From Betaproteobacteria bacterium RIFCSPLOWO2_12_FULL_62_58 (GTDB lineage Bacteria; Pseudomonadota; Gammaproteobacteria; Burkholderiales; SG8-41), in the NCBI GenBank assembly GCA_001772005.1, contig MERI01000205.1:1-32272 (forward strand): a stretch of DNA of 32,272 bases, in the 5' to 3' direction. The number at the start of each line of letters is the position of its first letter. The stretch's first letter is position 1. The notes under the pieces are model-generated. The model did not search any database and was not told the origin of the DNA. It saw only the letters and a list, made by a program, of their open reading frames with translations. Of the stretch, positions 22,494 through 30,150 are shown piece after piece. The position numbers were made by a program, and so were the translations under genes.

Positions 22494-24233
22494 ATGAAGC
22501 GGAACAATACGGGCTGTCACGCTATCTACCGCCAGTTTCTGGCCGATGGCATCACCCACATGTTCGGCAATCCCGGTACGGTCGAGCAGGGTTTTCTCGA
22601 CGCGCTCGCCGATTTTCCGGAGATGAAATACATCCTGACGTTGCAGGAGAGCGTGGCGGTAATGTGCGCGGATGGATATGCCCGCGCCAGCCAGAAGCCG
22701 GCGCTGGTGCAACTGCACAGTTCGCCCGGCATCGGCAACGCGGTCGGTGCGTTGTATCAGGCCAAGCGCGGCCATGCGCCGCTGGTGGTGATCGCCGGAG
22801 ATGCGGGCGTCAAATACATGAACATGGACGCGCAGATGGCGGCCGACCTGGTGGGCATGATGGAGCCGGTGACCAAGTACGCCACCATGGTACTCGATCC
22901 GCGCCACGTGCTGCGCACCTTGCGCCGCGCGATCCGGATCGCCTCGACGCCGCCGATGGGCCCGGTCTACGTCTGCCTGCCGGCCGACGTGATGGATGCC
23001 GTCAACGAGGAGCCGGTGTTTCCCAGCGGCACATCCTCCACCCGCACCACGCCTGCGCCGGAATCGATCACCCGGACGGCTGACTGGCTCTGTGCGGCGC
23101 GTACGCCGATGATCTATATGGGGGACGGGGTGGCATGGTCGCAGGCGCAGGACGAGCTCGCCGAGGTTGCGAGCCTGCTGGGTGCCGAGGTGTACGGTGC
23201 CGATGAAGGCGAACTCAATCTGGATCAGACCCACCCCTGCTACCAGGGCATGACCGGACACATGTTCGGCGAACACAGCCTGCCTGTCCTGAAAAAGGGC
23301 GATGTCAACCTGGTGGTCGGCACCTACATGGTGCCCGAGGTCTTTCCCGAGCTTGGCGATATATGGGCCGAGGGCGCCAGGGTCGCCCACATCGACCTGA
23401 ACAGTTATGAGATCGGCAAGAACCACCGCGTCGATCTCGGCATGGTGGCCGATCCGAAATCGTCGCTACGCGCCTTGGCCGAAGCGATCCGCGCCCGGCA
23501 GACCCCGGAACAGCGCGCGTCCGCACAAGCCCGTGTCGCCGGACTGGCGGCCGCCAAAGAGGCAGCCCGCGCCGCGCAGATCGCCGCAGACGACGCATTG
23601 ATCGGCCGCGAGCCGTTGTTCATGGCCGAGTTTGCCAGGGCGCTGGCGCAGCGCCTACCCGCCGATGCGGTGATCTTCGACGAGGCGCTGACCAATTCGC
23701 CGGCGCTGACCCGCTATCTGCCGCCCCGGATCCCGGGCCATTACTTTCTGACACGCGGCGGTTCGCTCGGTGTCGGCATTCCCGGCGCGATCGGCGCCAA
23801 GCTCGCCTGCCCGGAAAAGACCGTGATCGGTTTCAGCGGCGACGGCGGCAGCATGTACACGATCCAGGCACTTTATTCCGCACGCAGGCACAACTGCGGA
23901 GCCAAGTTCGTGATCTGCAACAACCGCAGCTATCGCCTGTTGCAGTCGAATATCGATGTGTACTGGAAAGCGGGGCAGCAGGTGCCGCGTCCCCATCCCC
24001 TGTGTTTCGATCTGTCCAGCCCTACCGTCCGGTTCGACGAGCTGGCCAGGTCCATGGGGGTCGATGCGGTGCGGGTCGAGAGCCCGGAAGAGATTGCACC
24101 GGCGATCGAACGGATGCTGGCCGACGATAAACCATTCCTGATCGATCTGGTGCTCGAAGGAGATTTCCGTCCGGATCTGGTCGGCGCCAAATGCAGCCAT
24201 TCGCTGCGCCATATCCATTCCGAGGAGGATTGA
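22494..24233 (+). CDS. ThDP-dependent enzyme, benzoylformate decarboxylase-like
   Basis: This is a 579-aa thiamine diphosphate enzyme. The N-terminal PYR domain shows MFGNPGTVEQGFLDAL, the activating Glu52 in LTLQES and a LHSSPG motif whose His75 aligns with the catalytic His of benzoylformate decarboxylase. A central domain follows. The C-terminal PP domain has SGDGGSMYTIQAL with GDG at 449-451 and NNRSY about 30 residues later, the cofactor and Mg2+ motif. The likely substrate is a 2-oxo acid, decarboxylated or ligated to an aldehyde; neighbours with DJ-1 and EthD folds suggest reactive aldehyde or ketone chemistry (inference). The next gene begins 2 bases after its stop. Confidence 0.88.
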   Translation: MKRNNTGCHAIYRQFLADGITHMFGNPGTVEQGFLDALADFPEMKYILTLQESVAVMCADGYARASQKPALVQLHSSPGIGNAVGALYQAKRGHAPLVVIAGDAGVKYMNMDAQMAADLVGMMEPVTKYATMVLDPRHVLRTLRRAIRIASTPPMGPVYVCLPADVMDAVNEEPVFPSGTSSTRTTPAPESITRTADWLCAARTPMIYMGDGVAWSQAQDELAEVASLLGAEVYGADEGELNLDQTHPCYQGMTGHMFGEHSLPVLKKGDVNLVVGTYMVPEVFPELGDIWAEGARVAHIDLNSYEIGKNHRVDLGMVADPKSSLRALAEAIRARQTPEQRASAQARVAGLAAAKEAARAAQIAADDALIGREPLFMAEFARALAQRLPADAVIFDEALTNSPALTRYLPPRIPGHYFLTRGGSLGVGIPGAIGAKLACPEKTVIGFSGDGGSMYTIQALYSARRHNCGAKFVICNNRSYRLLQSNIDVYWKAGQQVPRPHPLCFDLSSPTVRFDELARSMGVDAVRVESPEEIAPAIERMLADDKPFLIDLVLEGDFRPDLVGAKCSHSLRHIHSEED

Positions 24234-24235
24234 CC

Positions 24236-24940
24236 ATGATCCATCAATTCATCTTCGCTTCCCCCAAACCGGGCATGAGCGAGCCGTCATTCCAGGACTA
24301 TTGGGTGAACAGCCACGCGGTCAACTACGCCAGCAAGATAAATCAGATCCGCAAGTACATCGTCGATACTCGCGTCGACACGCCATGGGATCAGGGGGAG
24401 CCGGTGTTTGGCGGCATTGCGGAGATATGGCTACGCCCCGAGGATCAAATCCCCTCGTTGCAGAGCTCGGAATTTCTTGAAGGAGCGCGTCTGGACGAGC
24501 CGCGCTGGGCGGCATTCTGGAAGACGCTGGTGCTGGACACCAACGCGCACCAGATCATCGCCGGAGAGGAAAAGCCGGCGGGCGGTGGCTGGATCAAATC
24601 GGTGACCCTGCTCAAGCGCAAAGCCGGGATGCCGCTACAGGCGTTCCGCGACCATTCCTTGAAAATCCATGCCCCCCGTGTCGCGCATGCGCAACCCGGA
24701 TTATCCCGCTACCTGCATTGCCAGACTGTGGACGGCTATTACGGGCTGGGCGAGGCCCGTTACGATGCGGTCGATGTTTGTTGCTACGAAAGCGTCGATG
24801 CGCTGGTCGGTTCGGTCGGACTGTCGAGGTTCTATGCACGCGAGGCGATGGAAGGGTTGGCCGACTTTGTCGAGTTGGGTTATCTCTTCCAGATGTGTGT
24901 CGTCGAACACTGGATCATCGGACCGGATGAACGGGCTTGA
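24236..24940 (+). CDS. Tandem EthD-domain protein
   Basis: This is a 234-aa protein with two EthD-type dimeric alpha/beta-barrel domains. The first has GMSEPSFQDYWVNSHAVNYA and the second GMPLQAFRDHSLKIHAPRVA, both fitting the EthD pattern of a Pro/Gly-Met start, Phe, and a His before Ala. Members of this fold include small oxygenases, isomerases and aldolases; catalysis cannot be inferred. ATG 24236 has GAGGAG upstream within the end of the ThDP gene, so translation is coupled to it. A longer in-frame start at 24191 would overlap that gene. Confidence 0.8.
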   Translation: MIHQFIFASPKPGMSEPSFQDYWVNSHAVNYASKINQIRKYIVDTRVDTPWDQGEPVFGGIAEIWLRPEDQIPSLQSSEFLEGARLDEPRWAAFWKTLVLDTNAHQIIAGEEKPAGGGWIKSVTLLKRKAGMPLQAFRDHSLKIHAPRVAHAQPGLSRYLHCQTVDGYYGLGEARYDAVDVCCYESVDALVGSVGLSRFYAREAMEGLADFVELGYLFQMCVVEHWIIGPDERA

Positions 24941-24964
24941 TCGCCCAACAAGAAAGGGGGAACA

Positions 24965-26017
24965 ATGACAACGAACCGGGCTGACCTTGATCTTATCGAT
25001 GCGATCAAAAAAGGAGACGCTGGAGCCTTCGAGAATGCGGTCAGAGCGGGGGCGTCAGCAGACGCGCGGGATACCGAGACCAGGCTCACGGCGCTCATGC
25101 TGGCCGCCTGCAGGGGAAGGGAAAGTCTGGCGCGGCGCCTTGTCGATCTCGGGGCGGACATCCATTGCGTCGATCCTGCGGCAGGCACCACCGCATTGCA
25201 CAAGGCTTGCCAGGCCGGCTCTCTTCCTATCGTCAGGATGCTGGTGGAGGCGGGGGCTTTCGTCGATCAGCAATTGCCGACGACGGGGCACACTCCGCTG
25301 CTCATGGCCATCTGGTTCAAATGGGACGACATCGTGGAATATTTTCTCGATAACGGCGCGACGTTGAACCTGCGAACGCATTTCAGCTTCACGCTCGATG
25401 ACCAGCTCAACTTTGCGCTCAAGGTAACGCAAAAGGGGCGGGACAAGCTCCTGCGGATCATCGATCTCGTCAACAAGCGGCGCACGAAGGACAAGGCGGC
25501 GGAAGATAGGCAGAAGCTGATGGCCGCGACGGTTGCCGGTGATCTTGCCGGCGTTGAAGCCGCGCTTGCCGCCGGGGCAAACGTCGACGAGCGCTTTCCA
25601 CTAATAAACGTTTTCAACGACGGGCATACTCCCCTGATCGTTGCCGCCAGGGACGGTTTTACCGGGATCGTCAAAGCGTTGATCGCAGCGGGGGCCGATG
25701 TGAATGCGGTGGAGCCGACTTTCGGGGCGGTTCCCCTGCACAAGGCGGCTTACAACGGTCACGCCGACATACTGGAAATTCTCGCAGCCCAGCCCGGTAT
25801 CGAACTCAACGCCCTTGGTCCTTCCAACGGCTACACCCCGTTGCACGACGCCATCTGGCTGGGATATCCAGATTGCGCCGAGGTGTTGGTGTGCGCGGGC
25901 GCGCGGCTGGATATCGAGGGACATGATGGCAAAACACCGTTGTTGTTGGCGAAAGAGTCCTTTGGCGACGATCATCCGCTCGTCGGATTGATCGTGTCAA
26001 AGATGGTCAAGCAGTAA
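24965..26017 (+). CDS. Ankyrin-repeat protein
   Basis: This is a 350-aa soluble protein with two blocks of ankyrin repeats. The first covers about residues 35-140 (TALMLAACRGRESLARRLVDLGAD and following) and the second about 180-340 (TPLIVAARDGFTGIVKALIAAGADVN and following). A charged linker with KRRTKDKAAEDR lies between them. There is no signal peptide or enzyme domain. It probably serves as a protein-binding scaffold. Its position inside a metabolic operon, with AAGAAAGGGGG before ATG 24965, suggests that it holds or regulates operon enzymes. Confidence 0.85.
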   Translation: MTTNRADLDLIDAIKKGDAGAFENAVRAGASADARDTETRLTALMLAACRGRESLARRLVDLGADIHCVDPAAGTTALHKACQAGSLPIVRMLVEAGAFVDQQLPTTGHTPLLMAIWFKWDDIVEYFLDNGATLNLRTHFSFTLDDQLNFALKVTQKGRDKLLRIIDLVNKRRTKDKAAEDRQKLMAATVAGDLAGVEAALAAGANVDERFPLINVFNDGHTPLIVAARDGFTGIVKALIAAGADVNAVEPTFGAVPLHKAAYNGHADILEILAAQPGIELNALGPSNGYTPLHDAIWLGYPDCAEVLVCAGARLDIEGHDGKTPLLLAKESFGDDHPLVGLIVSKMVKQ

Positions 26018-26036
26018 TTGAAAGGGGGGGGTCGCG

Positions 26037-26360
26037 ATGCTGTTTTATCTTCAGATGCGCTGGAACTTCGAAGGCAGGCTCAGCCAGGATCAATTGTGGG
26101 ATCTTGAGGCAAAGGAGACCGAACACGCCCAGGAAACGATAGACAACGGGATCGTGAAAGGTATCTGGAAAGTGGCCGGGCAACGCCGGGTGATCTGTGT
26201 CTGTGACCTTCCTTCAGCCGAGGAACTCGACCGGGCGCTGATGGGACGCTTGCCGATGCATGAATACCTCGAATTCGAGGCCATCTGGCCGCTGCGCGAC
26301 TATCAGGGCTTCGCCGAAGACGTGAAAAAACATTACCGTTTCGAGGATGAAAACGCATGA
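26037..26360 (+). CDS. Muconolactone isomerase-like protein
   Basis: This is a 107-aa ferredoxin-like fold protein: LFYLQMRWNFEGRLSQDQLWDLEAKE, KGIWKVAGQRRVICVCDLPSAEELDRALMGRLPM and a closing FEAIWPL. The spacing matches the muconolactone isomerase (CatC-like) family, which includes many proteins without that activity. No catechol-cleavage genes are nearby, so a different substrate or a binding role is likely. Its stop overlaps the next start by ATGA. Confidence 0.75.
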   Translation: MLFYLQMRWNFEGRLSQDQLWDLEAKETEHAQETIDNGIVKGIWKVAGQRRVICVCDLPSAEELDRALMGRLPMHEYLEFEAIWPLRDYQGFAEDVKKHYRFEDENA

Positions 26361-26746
26361 CTACCCGAGGAAAACTGTGGTTCGATGAGCACGTCAGGTA
26401 TGTGATGGCGGGCGATATCGCCGGGATGGTCAACAACACCTTTCACGACGATGCGACCTACTATCACAATTTCCATTTTTTTGACTCACCGCCGCCGTAT
26501 GTGCTGAGCGGCAAGGAAAACATCATCAAGGCCATGAGCGTAATTTTCGAGCGCCAGGGGAAGATGCGGGTGGGCGAGGTGCTCGACTGGTCTGAAAGCG
26601 ACAATCATATCGCCCTCCAGATACTCGTCACCTCACCCAATACCGGTTCATGGCTGATCACTGATTTCTTCGGCCTGCGCGACGGCAAGGTGTTCGAGTA
26701 CTTCGGTTATGGCAGGCAGCTTCCGCTGAATCTGGCCTTGCCGTAG
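26357..26746 (+). CDS. NTF2/SnoaL-like protein
   Basis: This is a 129-aa alpha+beta barrel protein. N-terminal helices (WFDEHVRYVMAGDIAGMVNNTFHDDATYY) are followed by beta strands (NHIALQILVTSP, SWLITDFFGLRDGKVFEYFGYG) as in SnoaL-type polyketide cyclases and ketosteroid isomerases. Several His, Asp and Tyr residues face the expected cavity, but the substrate is unknown. Translation is coupled to the upstream gene by a 4-base overlap. Confidence 0.75.
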   Translation: MTTRGKLWFDEHVRYVMAGDIAGMVNNTFHDDATYYHNFHFFDSPPPYVLSGKENIIKAMSVIFERQGKMRVGEVLDWSESDNHIALQILVTSPNTGSWLITDFFGLRDGKVFEYFGYGRQLPLNLALP

Positions 26747-26797
26747 GACGCGACTTCAAATCCGGCAGGGACGCATGAGATTGGCCGCCGAGGCATC

Positions 26798-27397
26798 ATG
26801 AGTGCCGTACAGGAGATGATGGACATGGATCTGGCAGGAAAAAAAATCGGGGTGCTATTCGAGAGCGATTACTATGAGAACGAAATTTTCTATTACAAGC
26901 TGCGTTTCGCGGAAGAGGGGATCGACCTGCATTTCTTAACGCGCCTTTGGGGGCAGCAAAAAATTGCTTTCACCGGCCATGAATACAAGATTCCCATGGA
27001 ATGCAACGAGAGTTTCGAGGACATCAGCGATGACGAACTGCGTGGCTATGCGGCGATCATCGTGCCGTCCGGCATGGTGGCCGACCGGTTGCGCTACACG
27101 GAGGATCTCGGCAAGATACCGCCGGCGACCGCGTTTCTTCAGCGCGCATTCAATGAGCCCGGCATTCTCAAGGCGATCATCTGTCACGGTCTGTGGCTGA
27201 CAGCCCCGATTCCGGGGCTGATCAAAGGGCGCAAGCTGACCTGCCACAACAATCTGCATGGCGATGCGATGGCCTATGGCGCGGAATTCGTCGATCAGGA
27301 CCTGGTGATTGATGGCGACCTGATAACGGCGCGGACCGGCGGGCATTGCCATTTGCTGGCGCGCGGCATCATCGATATTCTCAAACAGAGGGAATGA
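26798..27397 (+). CDS. Second DJ-1/PfpI-family protein
   Basis: This is a 199-aa protein with KKIGVLFESDYYENEIFYYKLRFAEEGIDLHFLTR, an AAIIVPSGM turn and the nucleophile elbow AIICHGLWL with Cys129. Its length and the His after the Cys match the PfpI/YhbO type, which differs from the 274-aa family member at the operon start. It starts at ATG 26798 or, with a better-placed GGAG, at 26825. Roles in the family include deglycase/glyoxalase and peptidase. Two such proteins in one operon suggest either different substrates or one structural partner. Confidence 0.83.
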   Translation: MSAVQEMMDMDLAGKKIGVLFESDYYENEIFYYKLRFAEEGIDLHFLTRLWGQQKIAFTGHEYKIPMECNESFEDISDDELRGYAAIIVPSGMVADRLRYTEDLGKIPPATAFLQRAFNEPGILKAIICHGLWLTAPIPGLIKGRKLTCHNNLHGDAMAYGAEFVDQDLVIDGDLITARTGGHCHLLARGIIDILKQRE

Positions 27398-27404
27398 TCC
27401 GGAA

Positions 27405-28022
27405 ATGACCACGCCATGGCTCACGCGCCTAAAGGGTTCCCTCGCATGGGCCACTTTTGCCTTCCTGCTCCTGGCGATTGCCTTGCTGGTCGACACTTTT
27501 CTTTCCAAAGGCGACATGGGCATCATCGTCATGGCGACCGCAGTCACAATTTCAACGATGGTCACCCTGGCGTTGAGTTATGAATCTCTCCAGACCAGCC
27601 GCCAAGGAATATTGGAGGCGAGGAAAGAGCAACTTCACCTGCTGCATAACTACTTAAAGTGCGTGTCTTTGCTCACCCAAACGTTCAAGACAAATATCGA
27701 GGTTTCGCGACAATCCGAAGTCTCCCGCATCCATCTGCAAGAGCTGCTGCAATCGCTGTCCGCCATCTACGACGCACTGTTGGCCAAGGAGCAGCTTGGC
27801 CTGATCGCTGGCGAACTGGTGCGGCTTATTGAAAACCGCGTCAGGATCAAGGAGCTATCGGATGCGCTGACCAGCGCCGAGGTGCCCAATTTCGAAGAGA
27901 TGCTGCGCATTGTTGAGCGTGTAAGCCGGGCCAATCGCCAGGCAGAGGAAAAACTGGAGAGAATGCTGGGGGCCGAAAGCCTCGAACAGTTTGAGAAATT
28001 CGCCAATCCGGCAGGCGATTGA
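27405..28022 (+). CDS. Two-helix membrane protein with coiled-coil C-terminus
   Basis: This is a 205-aa protein. Two membrane helices lie near the N-terminus (WATFAFLLLAIALLVDTFL and MGIIVMATAVTISTMVTLAL), followed by about 140 residues of charged, Leu-rich helix likely to form a coiled coil and face the cytoplasm. No enzyme motif is present. It may anchor the soluble operon proteins at the membrane. Seven bases separate it from the previous stop. Confidence 0.7.
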   Translation: MTTPWLTRLKGSLAWATFAFLLLAIALLVDTFLSKGDMGIIVMATAVTISTMVTLALSYESLQTSRQGILEARKEQLHLLHNYLKCVSLLTQTFKTNIEVSRQSEVSRIHLQELLQSLSAIYDALLAKEQLGLIAGELVRLIENRVRIKELSDALTSAEVPNFEEMLRIVERVSRANRQAEEKLERMLGAESLEQFEKFANPAGD

Positions 28023-28041
28023 ACAGTCAGGAGAAAAATGC

Positions 28042-30150
28042 ATGGATTCGATGCACTTCACCTTTTCCGACCTGATCATGGGTTACGTCAAGGTCTTCGA
28101 ATGGGAGCGCAAGGATTATTTCCAGCTCACCACCACGGATGGCCGGGAATTCGAAGTGAAGATCGGCGACAACTGTTATGCCGAGATCATCCGCAATCTG
28201 GGCGAAGGTTTCATCTCGACCGAGCAGATACAGAACATGCTCATGGAGAGGCGCTTCTGCTTCGTCTATGGCATTTTCTACCCCGAGGCAGGGATCACCC
28301 GGTTCGAGGCCAAGCACATCGTGTTCGCCGGGCGCACCGAGGACGAGTTCGTGTTCGAACGCCAGGATTGGTGGATCCATCAGATTCGCCAAGTGGGCGA
28401 TTTCTATGTCAATTCCGAGTTCAGTGATGGTCCGGCGGACTTTCGCAACTACCGTACCCAGCTGACCGCTGACGGTCGCACCACCGGGGATTTCCGCCAG
28501 GAGAACGACACCATCTCGCGCCTCGTCTACGGTTTTGCCTCCGCCTACATGCTTACCGGCAACGAGCGCTATCTGGAAGCAGCGGAAGCCGGAACCAACT
28601 ATCTGCGCGACCATTTCCGCTGCATGGATGTCAGCGACCAGACCTGTTACTGGTACCACGCCATCGACGTGGTGGGAGATCACGAGCGCAAGATTTTCGC
28701 TTCCGAGTTCGGTGACGATTTTGATGCCATTCCCGCCTACGAGCAGATCTATGCCCTTGCCGGTCCCACCCAGACTTTCCGCATCACCGGCGACCCGCGC
28801 ATCCGCAACGACATCCAGATGACCATCAACATGTTCCAGAAATACTTTCTGGACAGGAAGCTCGGGGGATACTGGTCGCACATCGATCCCATCACCTTCG
28901 ACGGCACCGCGGAGTCCCTCGACCGCAACCGTTCACGCAAGAACTGGAACTCGGTCGGCGACCATGCGCCTGCCTACCTGATCAATGCGGTGCTGGCCAC
29001 CGACAATCCGGAGTGGAAGGCGATGCTGGAATGCTGCGCCGATACCATCACGGGGCATTTCCAGGATTATGCCAACAGCCCGTTCGTGAACGAGAAATTC
29101 CATGCCGACTGGAGCCACGACCAGACCTGGGGCTGGCAGCAAAACCGCGCCGTGGTCGGCCACAACCTGAAAATCGCCTGGAATCTCACGCGCATTCGCG
29201 GCATGGCGGACAAGCCGGAATACAGGGAATTCGCCGCCAGGATCGCCGAACTGATGCCGCAGCATGGCATGGACAAGCAGCGCGGCGGCTGGTACGACGT
29301 GGTTTCGCGCGTCATCGGTGAGGGCGAGGAGTGGCACCGTTACGCCTGGCATGACCGCAAGGCATGGTGGCAGCAGGAACAGGGGATACTGGCCTACCTG
29401 ATCCTGTTCGGCCTGGAGAAACGCCCGGAATATCTGCAACTGGCGCGCGAATCGTCGGCGTTCTACAACGCATGGTTCCTCGATCACGATGCCGGCGGTG
29501 TCTATTTCAACGTGCTGGCCAACGGCATCCCCTATTTGATGGGCACGGAGCGCATGAAGGGCAGCCATTCCATGGCCGGCTACCACAGTTTCGAACTGTG
29601 CTACCTGGCGGCGGTATACACCAACCTGCTGATCACGAAACAGCCGCTCGACCTGTACTTCAAACCGCGTCCCGATGCCGACCGCACCCTGCGCGTTGCG
29701 CCCGACCTGCTGCCTGCCGGCAGTGTGCGGATCGAATCGGTCACGATCGAGGGCAAGCTCCATGCGGATTTTGACGCCACGGCGATGACGGTGAACCTGC
29801 CCCATGCCGAAGAACCCCTGCGGGTGAAGGTGCGTCTGGTGCCGGCGGAGGGGATGGAGCATTTCAGCATTGCCATCGACGGTTCCCGCATGATCCTGCG
29901 CGGCGATCTGGATAACCGTGCTGCGACATACTTCCGCACCAAGCTGGCGGAGTTCATTGCGGCCAACCCGGACAGCATCGCCCTCGAAATGAGCGGGCTG
30001 AACGGCCTATCGAAGGCGGCGCTGCGCGCCCTGGTGTTCGAGCGCGGCAAGCTGTCCGCCGCTGGAAAATGCGTCGTCGAAGGTGCCAATGCGGAGATCA
30101 GGGCCTTGTTCGAAGCCGAGGAACTGACCGAAGAGATCAAGCTGGCATGA
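28042..30150 (+). CDS. AGE-family epimerase/isomerase fused to a STAS-like domain
   Basis: This is a 702-aa protein with three parts. Residues 1-120 are a beta-rich domain I cannot assign. Residues about 130-570 are an (alpha/alpha)6 barrel of the N-acylglucosamine 2-epimerase family, with His374 in GHNLKIAW, WWQQE ending at Glu446 and His515 in YHSFE. The 141-residue spacing of the two His residues resembles the catalytic pair of the family. The Glu usually found three residues after the first His is Lys here. The last ~100 residues resemble a STAS domain (SGLNGLSKAALRAL), but the Ser that is phosphorylated in SpoIIAA is not in place. ATG 28042 follows AGGAGAAAAA. The stop overlaps the glgX-like start (ATGA). 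Confidence 0.75.
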   Translation: MDSMHFTFSDLIMGYVKVFEWERKDYFQLTTTDGREFEVKIGDNCYAEIIRNLGEGFISTEQIQNMLMERRFCFVYGIFYPEAGITRFEAKHIVFAGRTEDEFVFERQDWWIHQIRQVGDFYVNSEFSDGPADFRNYRTQLTADGRTTGDFRQENDTISRLVYGFASAYMLTGNERYLEAAEAGTNYLRDHFRCMDVSDQTCYWYHAIDVVGDHERKIFASEFGDDFDAIPAYEQIYALAGPTQTFRITGDPRIRNDIQMTINMFQKYFLDRKLGGYWSHIDPITFDGTAESLDRNRSRKNWNSVGDHAPAYLINAVLATDNPEWKAMLECCADTITGHFQDYANSPFVNEKFHADWSHDQTWGWQQNRAVVGHNLKIAWNLTRIRGMADKPEYREFAARIAELMPQHGMDKQRGGWYDVVSRVIGEGEEWHRYAWHDRKAWWQQEQGILAYLILFGLEKRPEYLQLARESSAFYNAWFLDHDAGGVYFNVLANGIPYLMGTERMKGSHSMAGYHSFELCYLAAVYTNLLITKQPLDLYFKPRPDADRTLRVAPDLLPAGSVRIESVTIEGKLHADFDATAMTVNLPHAEEPLRVKVRLVPAEGMEHFSIAIDGSRMILRGDLDNRAATYFRTKLAEFIAANPDSIALEMSGLNGLSKAALRALVFERGKLSAAGKCVVEGANAEIRALFEAEELTEEIKLA

